A DNA stretch of 64,000 nt from a gamma proteobacterium endosymbiont of Lamellibrachia anaximandri (GTDB lineage Bacteria > Pseudomonadota > Gammaproteobacteria > Chromatiales > Chromatiaceae), in contig JAESPE010000004.1 in the NCBI GenBank assembly GCA_016756835.1, forward strand, positions 1-64,000. Reading direction: 5' to 3'. Numbering within the stretch: position 1 is the first letter of the stretch; each line of letters begins with the position of its first letter. Of the stretch, positions 1 through 8,556 are shown piece after piece. The notes under the pieces are model-generated. The model made no database searches. It was not told where the DNA came from and saw only the letters and a program-made list of their open reading frames with translations. Made by a program: the position numbers and the translations under genes.

Positions 1-1
1 T

Positions 2-76
2 GATAAACGCGTCCATGAGTTTTTTATCCAGAGCCTTCAGCTCGATACATTTACTATGCAATTGGAGTACGAGTGA
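2..76 (+). CDS. C-terminal tail of an unidentified protein (partial)
   Basis: An open frame enters from the left edge and ends with TGA at 74-76, giving 24 residues that end MQLEYE. It faces rho, so the two genes would be convergent. The fragment is too short to identify. It could also be chance open sequence. From 77 to 197 there is only AT-rich sequence with repeated CTTTAACC-like stretches and no gene. Confidence 0.3.
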   Translation, partial: DKRVHEFFIQSLQLDTFTMQLEYE

Positions 77-197
77 TGGTGCAGTTGGAACTGATTATTG
101 CTATTTTGAACTCCGAAACTTGAGTAGTAATAACGACAGCGTTAGGCCTATCCCTTGGCACAACCTCCTTTAACCTTTCACCTTTAACCTTGTCTTT

Positions 198-1457
198 TTA
201 CCTTTTCATCGAACTAAAAAACTCTTCATTCGTCTTGGTGGCCTTGAGCTTGTCGTAGAGAAACTCCATGGCAGCCAGCTCATCCATGGGGTGGAGGATC
301 TTGCGCAGGATCCACATCTTCTGCAACTCGTCAGATTTCATCAGCAGCTCTTCACGACGGGTACCCGAGCGGTTGATATTAATCGACGGGAAGATGCGCT
401 TCTCGGCGATGCGGCGATCCAGGTGAACCTCCATGTTGCCGGTACCCTTGAACTCTTCGTAGATCACATCATCCATGCGCGAACCGGTCTCTACAAGCGC
501 GGTGGCGAGAATGGTCAGGGAACCGCCCTCCTCCACGTTACGCGCAGCGCCGAAGAAACGTTTCGGACGGTGCAGGGCATTGGCGTCCACACCACCGGTC
601 AACACCTTACCGGAAGAGGGAATCACAGTATTGTAGGCGCGGGCCAGACGGGTAATGGAGTCTAGAAGTATCACCACATCCTTCTTGTGTTCAACCAGGC
701 GCTTGGCCTTGGCAATCACCATCTCGGCCACCTGTACGTGGCGGGTGGCCGGTTCGTCGAAGGTGGAGGAGATCACCTCGGCACGGCTTACCGAGCGGGC
801 CATCTCGGTCACCTCTTCAGGACGCTCATCGATGAGCAGTATGATGAGATGGCACTCTGGATGGTTGTGGGCAATGGACTGGGCGATGTTTTGCAGCATC
901 ATCGTCTTGCCCGCCTTGGGCGGGGAGACAATCAGGCCACGCTGCCCCTTACCTATCGGCGCACAAAGTTCGATGGTGCGGGCAGTGATATCCTCGGTAC
1001 TACCGTTACCCTGTTCGAGAGTAAACTTCTGATTGGCGAACAACGGTGTGAAGTTTTCAAACAGAATCTTGTTCTTTGCATTCTCCGGCTTGTCGAAGTT
1101 GATCTCGGCAACCTTGAGCAGAGCAAAGTAGCGTTCACCATCCTTCGGCGGGCGTATCTTACCGGAGATGGTATCACCGGTACGCAGGCTGAAACGCCGA
1201 ATCTGGCTGGGGGAGACGTATATGTCATCGGGTCCGGCCAGATAAGAGCTGTCTGCGGAACGCAGAAATCCAAAACCATCCTGCAGAATCTCCAGCACCC
1301 CGTCACCATAGATATCCTCGCCCTTCTTCGCATGGGCCTTGAGGATGGCAAAGATCAGATCCTGTTTACGGGTGCGAGACATACCCTCGATTTTCATTTC
1401 TCGCGCCAGGCTGGCCAGTTCAGGGACCGGCATCTTTTTGAGTTCAGTAAGATTCAT
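198..1457 (-). CDS. rho: Transcription termination factor Rho
   Basis: Hexameric RNA-dependent ATPase/helicase that ends transcription at Rho-dependent sites. The product has 419 residues, the same length as the E. coli protein. In order it shows the N-terminal Rho domain (about 1-45), a cold-shock-like RNA-binding domain with the GFGFLR motif near residue 61, and the ATPase domain with Walker A SPPKAGKT (178-185), followed by a Walker B strand ([10 protein letters not shown]) and the Q-loop region. The ATG start is the family start. The upstream neighbour on the same strand is trxA, a common arrangement in gammaproteobacteria. A hairpin in the leader (1511-1529) may separate the two transcription units or regulate rho. 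Identity is essentially certain. Confidence 0.98.
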   Translation of the reverse strand: MNLTELKKMPVPELASLAREMKIEGMSRTRKQDLIFAILKAHAKKGEDIYGDGVLEILQDGFGFLRSADSSYLAGPDDIYVSPSQIRRFSLRTGDTISGKIRPPKDGERYFALLKVAEINFDKPENAKNKILFENFTPLFANQKFTLEQGNGSTEDITARTIELCAPIGKGQRGLIVSPPKAGKTMMLQNIAQSIAHNHPECHLIILLIDERPEEVTEMARSVSRAEVISSTFDEPATRHVQVAEMVIAKAKRLVEHKKDVVILLDSITRLARAYNTVIPSSGKVLTGGVDANALHRPKRFFGAARNVEEGGSLTILATALVETGSRMDDVIYEEFKGTGNMEVHLDRRIAEKRIFPSININRSGTRREELLMKSDELQKMWILRKILHPMDELAAMEFLYDKLKATKTNEEFFSSMKR

Positions 1458-1499
1458 AATGGTTTATTGGGGTGTTGTTGATTCAGATAGGATAGGGGG

Positions 1500-1529
1500 A
1501 AAGGAAAATCGCACCCGCCCGGCAGGTGC
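1500..1529 (-). terminator. Hairpin followed by T-rich tract between trxA and rho
   Basis: On the minus strand a 19-nt sequence (1529 to 1511) can fold into an 8-bp GC-rich stem with a 3-nt loop, allowing one G-T pair, and is followed by GATTTTCCTT. It lies after trxA and inside the rho leader, so it may be an intrinsic terminator for trxA or an attenuator for rho. The T tract is interrupted, so the call is moderate. Confidence 0.4.
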
Positions 1530-1633
1530 ATCAAATCGTTTGAAAACTGGAATCAGGCTTGAAAGGGCTGCATTCAGAGACGCGTTTTGATTATTTAACT
1601 TTAGAGTGTAGCAGACGCGCCGGGGACAACCAG

Positions 1634-1960
1634 TTACAGATTACTGTCGATGAAGGCAATCAACTGGGATTTGGAAACTGCGCCCACCTTGGTTGCCTCA
1701 ACCTCACCACCCTTGAACAACATCAGGGTGGGAATACCCCGAATGCCATAACGAGGGGGTGTATTGGGATTGTCATCGATATTCAGCTTGGCCACGATCA
1801 GCCGATCACTGTACTCACCGGCGATATCATCGAGCACCGGCGCGATCATCTTGCAGGGACCACACCATTCGGCCCAATAGTCGATCAGTACCGGCTTGTC
1901 TGCCTGAAGCACGTCTGATTCGAATGAATCATCCGTTACATGAACAATCTGCTCACTCAT
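1634..1960 (-). CDS. trxA: Thioredoxin 1
   Basis: Cytoplasmic thiol-disulfide oxidoreductase that supplies electrons to ribonucleotide reductase, PAPS reductase and other enzymes. The 108-residue product has the canonical active site WCGPCK with Cys33 and Cys36, the buried Asp in DYWAEW and the cis-proline segment GIPTLMLF. No signal peptide is visible. It lies upstream of rho on the same strand, the conserved trxA-rho order. It is divergent from rhlB, with about 200 bp of AT-rich sequence between that probably holds both promoters. Confidence 0.97.
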   Translation of the reverse strand: MSEQIVHVTDDSFESDVLQADKPVLIDYWAEWCGPCKMIAPVLDDIAGEYSDRLIVAKLNIDDNPNTPPRYGIRGIPTLMLFKGGEVEATKVGAVSKSQLIAFIDSNL

Positions 1961-2167
1961 CCTGGGAGTCTCTCCAATAATTTCTGCGGAAAATGCACCG
2001 GCTCATGCAGAATTGCATCGGTGTCTCAAGCTATGAATCCAAACGCCGCTTGGTTCTTGTTTCGGCAGCAAAATAAGTACTGCCCACGGCACAAAGTCCT
2101 ATTTGATCGAAAAATTGTCTCTATTTCAAGTCCCAAGAGCAAATAAATTAATGTATCCTAGCCCGCC

Positions 2168-3520
2168 ATGAGCGAAAAACACCTGACAGACACACGATTT
2201 GACTCTTTCGATCTGGCCCCTGAGATTCAACAGGGCATAGCGGAAGCCGGATTCACCTACTGCACTCCGATCCAGGCAGAGGCCCTGCCCATCGCCCTCG
2301 CCGGACAGGATCTTGCGGGACAGGCCCAGACCGGCACCGGTAAAACCGCCGCCTTTCTGGTTGCGACCCTGCAGCATCTGACCGTCCACCCAGCCGATGA
2401 GTCACGCCGGGCCAATCAGCCCCGGGCATTGATGGTTGCGCCTACCCGGGAACTGGCAGTGCAGATCCACAACGATGCGGTGACCCTGACCAAACACACA
2501 AATTTCACCTCGGCGGTGGTCTTCGGCGGCACCGGTTATGAAGAGCAACGCAGGCAACTGCAAGAGGGGGTCGACATTCTCATCGGCACTCCCGGCCGGC
2601 TCATCGACTATCTCAAGCAGGGTGTTTACGATCTAAGGGCAATCCAGGTCATCGTGCTTGACGAGGCGGACCGCATGTTCGACCTCGGCTTCATCAAGGA
2701 CATCCGCTTCATGCTGCGGCGCTGCCCCAAGCCGGAAAAACGTCTGGGAATGCTCTTCTCCGCCACCCTCTCCTACCGGGTAAAGGAACTGGCTTACGAG
2801 CACATGAACAACCCGCAGAACGTGGAGGTGGAACCGGAACAGGTGACCGCCGAGAACGTGCGCGAGGTCTGTTACATGACCGCAAACGAGGAGAAGATCC
2901 CGTTGCTGATCGGTTTGCTGCGCAGCCTGGAGAATTCCCGCACCATTGTCTTCATCAATACCAAACGCACTGCGGACAAGATCTGGGGCTTCCTTCAGGG
3001 CAACGGCATCGAGACCGCCGTGCTCTCCGGCGATGTACCGCAGAAGAAACGTCTCAGCCTGTTGAAAAAGTTTCAGAACGGTGAGGTCTCGGTCCTGGTG
3101 GCCACCGATGTGGCCGCCAGGGGACTGCACATCAGCGACGTCTCCCACGTGGTCAACTTCGACCTGCCTGAGGATGCAGAGGACTATGTCCACCGTATCG
3201 GCCGTACTGCCCGGGCCGGCGCCAGTGGCGACGCCATCAGCTTCGCCTGCGAGACTCACGCCTTCTCCCTGCCTGACATAGAAACTTATGTAGGTCACCG
3301 CATCCCCTTGGAGTCGGTCGATCAGGCTCTGCTGGCGGAGATCGATCCCAAGAGCCGCATCTATCCTGAAAAGGGCAGCCGTAATCAACGCCATCAGAAA
3401 GATGGCCGCAAGAGCCACGGGAAGGGCCACCATCACAGGGGCCACAAAAGACCGGACGGCTCAGGAAAACCGCACCGCCGACGCCGCTCCAAGCCACCTG
3501 AGGGCGGCGGGACGCAGTAA
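2168..3520 (+). CDS. rhlB: DEAD-box ATP-dependent RNA helicase RhlB
   Basis: ATP-dependent RNA helicase that unwinds structured mRNA and in E. coli works within the RNA degradosome. The 450-residue product has the Q-motif region (F-x-CTPIQ), Walker A AQTGTGKT (53-60), the DEAD box at 165-168, SAT in SATLSYRV, and the C-terminal motif VI HRIGRTARAG. The tail after about residue 390 is rich in Arg, Lys, His and Gly, as in RhlB or RhlE RNA-binding tails. It is divergent from trxA, matching gammaproteobacterial trxA/rhlB synteny, which favours RhlB over RhlE. The next gene begins 5 bp after the stop, so it heads a likely three-gene operon. Confidence 0.93.
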   Translation: MSEKHLTDTRFDSFDLAPEIQQGIAEAGFTYCTPIQAEALPIALAGQDLAGQAQTGTGKTAAFLVATLQHLTVHPADESRRANQPRALMVAPTRELAVQIHNDAVTLTKHTNFTSAVVFGGTGYEEQRRQLQEGVDILIGTPGRLIDYLKQGVYDLRAIQVIVLDEADRMFDLGFIKDIRFMLRRCPKPEKRLGMLFSATLSYRVKELAYEHMNNPQNVEVEPEQVTAENVREVCYMTANEEKIPLLIGLLRSLENSRTIVFINTKRTADKIWGFLQGNGIETAVLSGDVPQKKRLSLLKKFQNGEVSVLVATDVAARGLHISDVSHVVNFDLPEDAEDYVHRIGRTARAGASGDAISFACETHAFSLPDIETYVGHRIPLESVDQALLAEIDPKSRIYPEKGSRNQRHQKDGRKSHGKGHHHRGHKRPDGSGKPHRRRRSKPPEGGGTQ

Positions 3521-3525
3521 CTGGA

Positions 3526-3888
3526 ATGGATGACAAATGCGGCCGCTGCGCAAACACCAAGTGCTGCACCTACATCACAGAGGCCTTGGGAGTCGCCCCC
3601 CGCGCGAAGTCCGACTTTGAACATCTATTGTGGCAGGTCTCCCACCAGGGTGTGGAGATCTACAAGGATGAGGATGGCTGGTTCCTGATCTTTCAGGGGC
3701 GCTGCGAACATATCCAGCCCGGCGGCGGCTGCAGCATCTACGACGAACGGCCGCAGATCTGCCGTGATTACGACAACGACTGGTGTGAATTGGATGCCTC
3801 CGCCGAAGAGGGGTTCGAACTCTACTTCCGCAACTATGCTGAACTGCTGAGCTACTGTAAAAAACGATTCAAGACCTGGGGCAGATAG
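3526..3888 (+). CDS. YkgJ-type cysteine-cluster protein
   Basis: A 120-residue protein with the cysteine pattern of the YkgJ/UPF0153 family: CGRCANTKCC near the N terminus, a central C-x-H (GRCEHI), CSIYDERPQICRDY and a C-terminal cysteine. These cysteines are thought to bind zinc or an Fe-S centre; the biochemical role is unknown. It begins 5 bp after rhlB and its stop is immediately followed by the ATG of the methyltransferase gene, so the three are probably cotranscribed. Confidence 0.85.
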   Translation: MDDKCGRCANTKCCTYITEALGVAPRAKSDFEHLLWQVSHQGVEIYKDEDGWFLIFQGRCEHIQPGGGCSIYDERPQICRDYDNDWCELDASAEEGFELYFRNYAELLSYCKKRFKTWGR

Positions 3889-4488
3889 ATGAAGCCCTAC
3901 GCAGAATCCTGCGATCAGAACCGGGACCCCATCCTTGCCGTTATCGAACCCCTCTTCACCAACAGCTTAAACGTACTGGAGATCGGCAGCGGCACCGGCC
4001 AGCACGCCGTCTTCTTTGCCCGTAAAATGCCCCACCTGACCTGGCACACCAGCGACCAGGCACCTCATCACGAGGGCATCCAACTCTGGCTCGACGAAGC
4101 AGGTCTGCCCAACACCCGTCACCCTCTGCTGCTCAATGTGGACCAGCCCGCCTGGCCCTCACTGCAGGTCGACGCCGTCTTCTCCGCCAACACAGCCCAC
4201 ATCATGCACTGGCACGAAGTCGAAGCACTCTTCTCCGGGGTTGCAGAACTGCTACCGGAAAATGGCCTGTTTGCACTCTACGGCCCCTTCAACTACAACG
4301 GCAGCTATTCCAGCAAAAGCAATGCCAGCTTCGACGACTGGCTCAAGGCGCGTGACCCCGAGAGCGGCATCCGGGATTTCGAGGCCCTCGAAACCCTCGC
4401 ACACAAAGGGGGGATGGTATTGCTCAATGATTATGAAATGCCGGCCAATAACCGGATACTCTGCTGGATAAAAATCGAAACCGGTTAA
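3889..4488 (+). CDS. DUF938 SAM-dependent methyltransferase
   Basis: A 199-residue class I methyltransferase fold of the DUF938 family. SAM-binding motif I is LEIGSGTGQHAVFFA (about residues 31-45) and the family motif FSANTAHIMHW lies in the centre. The substrate is unknown; related eukaryotic METTL26-like proteins are also uncharacterised. The ATG directly follows the preceding stop codon. The last 4 bp overlap the end of the convergent yrfG gene. Confidence 0.88.
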   Translation: MKPYAESCDQNRDPILAVIEPLFTNSLNVLEIGSGTGQHAVFFARKMPHLTWHTSDQAPHHEGIQLWLDEAGLPNTRHPLLLNVDQPAWPSLQVDAVFSANTAHIMHWHEVEALFSGVAELLPENGLFALYGPFNYNGSYSSKSNASFDDWLKARDPESGIRDFEALETLAHKGGMVLLNDYEMPANNRILCWIKIETG

Positions 4489-5150
4489 CGGCAGTATAAC
4501 CCCCGTATCACTTCCGAAAAGTCATGGATCGCCGGAAAATGGCCCGCCTCCCGCAAAGGCCCCTTTGAGTCTGCCGCCACCACCGCCAGCAACCACTTGA
4601 TGCCGTAGTTTTCCGCCGACTGAAGCACCGGGAAGCTATCGTCCACGAACAGGGTCCGCGCCCGGTCGAAGGGCTCCACCTTCTGCAGCTTGCCCCAGAA
4701 CGCAGGATCCTCTTTCGGTAGCCCCAGGTCGTGGGCACAGATGATCCGGTCGAAAAATCCCGCCAGATGGGTACGATCCATCTTCAATGCCAGCGCCTTC
4801 TGATGGGCATTGGTCACCAGCACCCTGCGCTTGCCGGCGCACATCAGCTGATCCAGGAAGTCGATCACATGGGGGTGGACGGCGATCAGATGGTCCACCT
4901 CAGCCTTCAGCAACGCGATGTCCAGCCCCAGTTCCCGGCTCCAGTGATCGACGCAGTACCACTCCAGCGTACCCTCCATGTCCTTATAACGTCCCAGCAA
5001 CTCCGCCTTCGACGCGTCCAGAGAGAGTCCCCGCGCTTCGGCATAGCGTTGCGGCACATACTCCAGCCAGAAGTGGTTGTCGAAATGCAGATCCAGCAGG
5101 GTGCCGTCCATGTCGAGCAAAACGGTATCGATTTGGTTCCAGTCGATCAT
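4485..5150 (-). CDS. yrfG: GMP/IMP nucleotidase (HAD family), YrfG
   Basis: Haloacid-dehalogenase phosphatase that dephosphorylates purine mononucleotides. The 221-residue product has motif I DMDGTLL with the nucleophile Asp13 and acid Asp15, motif II VTNAH, the Lys of motif III in GLPKEDPAFW, and motif IV FVDDS. Length and motifs match YrfG/HAD-IA. It is divergent from nudE, and E. coli also keeps yrfG near nudE, which supports the assignment over a generic HAD phosphatase. The 3' end overlaps the convergent methyltransferase gene by 4 bp. Confidence 0.85.
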   Translation of the reverse strand: MIDWNQIDTVLLDMDGTLLDLHFDNHFWLEYVPQRYAEARGLSLDASKAELLGRYKDMEGTLEWYCVDHWSRELGLDIALLKAEVDHLIAVHPHVIDFLDQLMCAGKRRVLVTNAHQKALALKMDRTHLAGFFDRIICAHDLGLPKEDPAFWGKLQKVEPFDRARTLFVDDSFPVLQSAENYGIKWLLAVVAADSKGPLREAGHFPAIHDFSEVIRGLYCR

Positions 5151-5280
5151 CGGTGGGTTGTGTCCTCAATGAATAAAATGCGGCCAGACGAGTTTTTCTG
5201 GGAGTGCCGTGCTGACATCGACTCGCCCCACGCTCAGTGATTCCGGTAAGATGGCAGCCCAAACAGACTGTCGAAGCAAT

Positions 5281-5823
5281 ATGCCGCAAAAACCCAAAAT
5301 TCTGAAGCAGAAAATTGCAGCCCAATCCCAAATCTTCCGGGTCGAGGCACTTGAGCTGGAGTTTTCCAACGGCGAGTTACGCAACTATGAGCGGCTGCTC
5401 GGCGGTAGCCGCGGCTCGGTGATGATCGTACCCATGCTGGATGACGAAACCGTACTGCTGATTCGTGAATATGCCGCCGGCAGCCACGACTACCAACTCG
5501 GCCTGCCCAAGGGCCGTATCGAGGAGGGGGAGGATCCGCTGCAGGCCGCCGACCGTGAAATCCGAGAGGAGGTCGGCTACGGCGCCAATCGACTGGAACT
5601 GCTGCGTACGGTAAGCATCGCCCCGGCCTATATCCAGCACTTTACCCACATCATCCTGGCCCGGGATCTCTTCCCCGACAAACAGGAGGGTGACGAACCT
5701 GAACCCATCGAAGTCGTTCCCTGGAAACTTTCGGCCTGGGATGAACTGCTGGCACAACCCGACTTCACCGAGTCACGCTCCATTACCGCCATCAGCCTGA
5801 CACGCAAACAGTTGGGATATTAA
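5281..5823 (+). CDS. nudE: ADP compounds hydrolase NudE (Nudix)
   Basis: Nudix hydrolase that cleaves ADP-ribose, NADH and Ap3A. The Nudix box is readable as GRIEEGEDPLQAADREIREEVG (G-x5-E-x7-REUXEE-x-G). The N-terminal segment LEFSNGELRNYERL and the GDEPEP segment near the C terminus are typical of NudE. The ATG at 5281 gives 180 residues, close to E. coli NudE (186). An in-frame ATG at 5251 with GGTAAG upstream is an alternative. The stop TAA is directly followed by the ATG of cysQ, so the two are almost certainly translated from one mRNA. Confidence 0.93.
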   Translation: MPQKPKILKQKIAAQSQIFRVEALELEFSNGELRNYERLLGGSRGSVMIVPMLDDETVLLIREYAAGSHDYQLGLPKGRIEEGEDPLQAADREIREEVGYGANRLELLRTVSIAPAYIQHFTHIILARDLFPDKQEGDEPEPIEVVPWKLSAWDELLAQPDFTESRSITAISLTRKQLGY

Positions 5824-6621
5824 ATGGCTCCCCCCCTGCCAGTTCCGGTCCAGACGCTGCTCGACCTTGCCAAACACGCGGGCGATGCCATTCTGGCTAT
5901 CTACAATTCCGGGTTCAGCGTCACTGAAAAGACCGATCACACGCCACTCACCGAAGCTGATCTCGCCGCACACAGGGTCATCGTCACTGCCCTCAAAGAA
6001 CTGACACCGGAGATCCCGGTGCTCTCGGAGGAGTCACAGGCGATCCCTTACGAGACCCGGCAAAAATGGTCGCGCTACTGGCTGGTCGACCCCCTTGACG
6101 GCACCAAAGAGTTCATCAAGCACAATGAGGAATTCAGCGTCAACATCGCACTCATCGTAGAGCAGCGGCCGGTTGCCGGAGTGATCTATGCACCGATGCT
6201 CGACATCGCCTACTACAGCACTGGCGACGGCAAGGCCTGGCGTATCCGGCAACAGCTACCCCCTGAAAACATTCATGTGACCCGGCAACGCCGACACCCG
6301 CCAATCATCGCCGGCAGCCGCTCTCACGCAGGCCCACAGTTACAGGCATTTCTGCAACGGATCGGGGGCCACAAACTGATCCCGATGGGCAGTTCCCTGA
6401 AATCCTGCCTGGTTGCCGAAGGCAGGGCCGATCTCTATGCCCGTCTCGGCCCCACCTCCGAGTGGGATACCGCCGCTGCCCAGGCAATTGTCGAGGCGGC
6501 TGGCGGACGCATCACCGATACCCACATGAGACCGCTTTTGTACAACACCAAACCTTCGCTATTGAATCCCCATTTTTTTGTCTTCGGCGATCTTTCGGAA
6601 GACTGGTCAGCCTATCTGTAG
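5824..6621 (+). CDS. cysQ: 3'(2'),5'-bisphosphate nucleotidase CysQ
   Basis: Mg-dependent, lithium-sensitive phosphatase that converts PAP to AMP, removing the by-product of PAPS reduction in sulfate assimilation. The 265-residue inositol-monophosphatase-fold protein shows the metal-binding motifs: LSEES (about residue 67), WLVDPLDGTKEFI (about 87-99) and a C-terminal EWDTAAAQAIVEAAGG. The length matches CysQ. It is translationally adjacent to nudE, a known pairing of nucleotide-cleaning enzymes. The 150 bp after the stop hold no gene. Confidence 0.95.
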   Translation: MAPPLPVPVQTLLDLAKHAGDAILAIYNSGFSVTEKTDHTPLTEADLAAHRVIVTALKELTPEIPVLSEESQAIPYETRQKWSRYWLVDPLDGTKEFIKHNEEFSVNIALIVEQRPVAGVIYAPMLDIAYYSTGDGKAWRIRQQLPPENIHVTRQRRHPPIIAGSRSHAGPQLQAFLQRIGGHKLIPMGSSLKSCLVAEGRADLYARLGPTSEWDTAAAQAIVEAAGGRITDTHMRPLLYNTKPSLLNPHFFVFGDLSEDWSAYL

Positions 6622-6771
6622 TGTGGTTAACCGCCATACGGGTTAGAGCAGCGCTGTACTTTTCCGCCGATACCATATAATTCAGTCAAAGATAGCGACC
6701 TATCAAATAACAACTACCCGTTGCAGACTCCGGGCTCCATCGTCGTCATAACCCGCGAAGGGCCAACATTT

Positions 6772-7809
6772 ATGAGAACCTTCATCCAGCGCTTGCTGAG
6801 CAGCATCGTCATCCCGTTGCTCTGCCTGCAATCCACGCTCCTCTGGGCGGGCACACAGGAGGACGATGCCTTCGAATTCGATGACCTTCCTCTTGAGGAG
6901 CCGATGGATCACCCTGACTGGTTCAAACACAGCTTTCTCGATCTGCAGGAGGATCTGCAGGAGGCCATCGAGCAGGACAAACAGGGCATCATCGTCTATT
7001 TCGGGCAACGGCGTTGCGCCTACTGCAAGATGCTGATGCAGGTTAACTTTGGCCTCTCTGACATCACCGCCTATACCCGCAGCCACTTCGACATCATCCC
7101 CATCGATATCTGGGGCATCGACGAGCTCACTGACCTCAAAGGTGAGACACTCTCTGAACGGGAATATGCGATCAGGGAGAACACCAACTTCACCCCCTCC
7201 CTCATCTTCTATGGCCGGGAGGGCCATGAAGCATTGCGTCTTCGAGGTTACTACCCCCCCTACAAATTCCGTGCCGCCCTGGAGTATGTTGCGGATGGCC
7301 ACTACCGCAAGGAGTCTTTCCCCGACTATCTTGCAAGGGGTGACGAAGGGCAGGTTTTCGAGCCTGGGGATCTGAACGAAGAGGATTACTTCATCCCGCC
7401 GCCCCACAACCTTGATCGCAGCCGATTCAAAGGCGAACGTCCACTGGTCGTCTTTTTCGAGCAGGGAGAGTGTCATGCCTGTGATGTTCTGCACGGTCAA
7501 CCTCTGCGGGATCCCGCCATCAACAAACTGTTCCGTAAATTCGACAACGTTCAGCTGGACATCTATTCTGAATCACCAGTCATCACCCCGGGTGGACAGC
7601 AGACAACCGCAAAAGCCTGGGCGCAAGACCTGGGGCTTTTCTACACCCCTTCACTGATCTTCTTCGATGAAGAGGGGAAAGAGGTCATGCGGGTCGATTC
7701 CGTGGTTCGCTTCTATCGCCTGCGCAATGTCATCAACTACATCACCAGTCGGGGTTATCTCAGCCAACCCAGTTACCAGGACTGGCGTATTAATAACCTG
7801 AGTAATTAG
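6772..7809 (+). CDS. Secreted protein with two thioredoxin-like domains
   Basis: Starting at ATG 6772 gives 345 residues with a clear signal peptide (about 1-27). Two thioredoxin-fold domains follow. The first has a CAYC motif at residues 82-85 (VYFGQRRCAYCKM) and TPSLIFY around the cis-proline; the second has CHAC at 234-237 and TPSLIFF. Tandem repeats of this SoxW/DsbE-like type are periplasmic thiol oxidoreductases. The substrate is unknown, and c-type cytochrome or sulfur-oxidation maturation are possibilities only. A longer start at 6721 exists but would bury the signal peptide. The stop codon TAG overlaps the left end of a palindromic element (7807-7951). Confidence 0.8.
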   Translation: MRTFIQRLLSSIVIPLLCLQSTLLWAGTQEDDAFEFDDLPLEEPMDHPDWFKHSFLDLQEDLQEAIEQDKQGIIVYFGQRRCAYCKMLMQVNFGLSDITAYTRSHFDIIPIDIWGIDELTDLKGETLSEREYAIRENTNFTPSLIFYGREGHEALRLRGYYPPYKFRAALEYVADGHYRKESFPDYLARGDEGQVFEPGDLNEEDYFIPPPHNLDRSRFKGERPLVVFFEQGECHACDVLHGQPLRDPAINKLFRKFDNVQLDIYSESPVITPGGQQTTAKAWAQDLGLFYTPSLIFFDEEGKEVMRVDSVVRFYRLRNVINYITSRGYLSQPSYQDWRINNLSN

Positions 7810-7951
7810 TGCCCGTCCGGAAACCAGTGAATAATTGTAGCCTGGATGAAGCGTAGCGGAATCCAGGAAGATAAACGGCTGATTCATACTCTGTTCCCGG
7901 ATTACGCAAGCTCCATCCGGGCTACGGCAACTTGTTTCCGGACGGACACTA
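7807..7951. repeat. MITE-like palindromic element with TA ends
   Basis: A 145 bp element with outer inverted repeats: TAGTGCCCGTCCGGAAAC at 7807-7824 and its near-perfect complement at 7934-7951 (one mismatch). Inside is a second inverted pair of about 30 bp beginning GTAGCCTGGATGAAGCG and ending ATCCGGGCTAC. The outer repeats are bounded by TA on both sides, as expected for IS630/Tc1-type insertion. No transposase is encoded. The left end supplies part of the stop codon of the preceding gene. Confidence 0.7.
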
Positions 7952-7987
7952 TTTAGACACCGGTGCCTGTAAGGGCCACCCTGGGTT

Positions 7988-8434
7988 TTACGTGCGACAA
8001 AACTGCTTCAGATAATCCTCGTAGTCAGCCTGCTGACGATGCAACTTGTCGCTTTGACTCGCCTTATAACCGGCACGCAGGCGCTTTTCGACCTTTTCCA
8101 GCTTCTTCCGCTTTGCCCAGCAACTTTTCTCTTCACTGCGCTTCTTGCGGGGCTTCGTGGCTTTTACGCGGCGTTTGGACGCCTTTTTCTGTTTTGTTCT
8201 TTGCAGTCTGAGGCCCGGTTTGGCGGGACTCAGACCTGCACTCCGATTCACGATCCTGGTCTTTTGCTGCTCACCCGAAACACAAGGGACCTGCTGAAAC
8301 GTCACATCCCCCTCCGGCAGTTGACATCGATAGACCGTCACACCACCGCTGGATGCTGCACCAAGCTGTCCCACTGAGCCGGCAAGAGTGAGCCCCAAGA
8401 GGACGCCAAAAACTGTTTTTCTGAATAAGTTCAC
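7988..8434 (-). CDS. DUF4124-like secreted basic protein
   Basis: A 148-residue protein with a signal peptide (about 1-27) followed by a short DUF4124-like segment, YRCQLPEGDVTFQQVPC, and then a Lys/Arg-rich tail (roughly residues 75-148) that is probably helical and contains CWAKRKKLEKVEKRL. DUF4124 proteins are small periplasmic or envelope proteins of unknown function, common in gammaproteobacteria. Its 3' end faces the palindromic element at 7807-7951. About 120 bp separate its start from the divergent diguanylate cyclase gene. Confidence 0.75.
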   Translation of the reverse strand: MNLFRKTVFGVLLGLTLAGSVGQLGAASSGGVTVYRCQLPEGDVTFQQVPCVSGEQQKTRIVNRSAGLSPAKPGLRLQRTKQKKASKRRVKATKPRKKRSEEKSCWAKRKKLEKVEKRLRAGYKASQSDKLHRQQADYEDYLKQFCRT

Positions 8435-8556
8435 TATCCAACCTCCTTGTCAGATCCACTTACTCAATCATAAAGGGAACAATATTCCCATTCAAGTTTT
8501 TCCGGGAACTGCCGATAGACACTTAATCACCTGGGGAGAAAAACAGATACGTCACC

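Noticed and set aside
687-1481. A 264-residue open frame opposite rho
   Set aside because: It mirrors the rho reading frame and has no start signal or recognisable domain.
7651-7887. A 78-residue minus-strand frame at the end of the double-thioredoxin gene
   Set aside because: It overlaps the real gene and the palindromic element, without start signal or homology.
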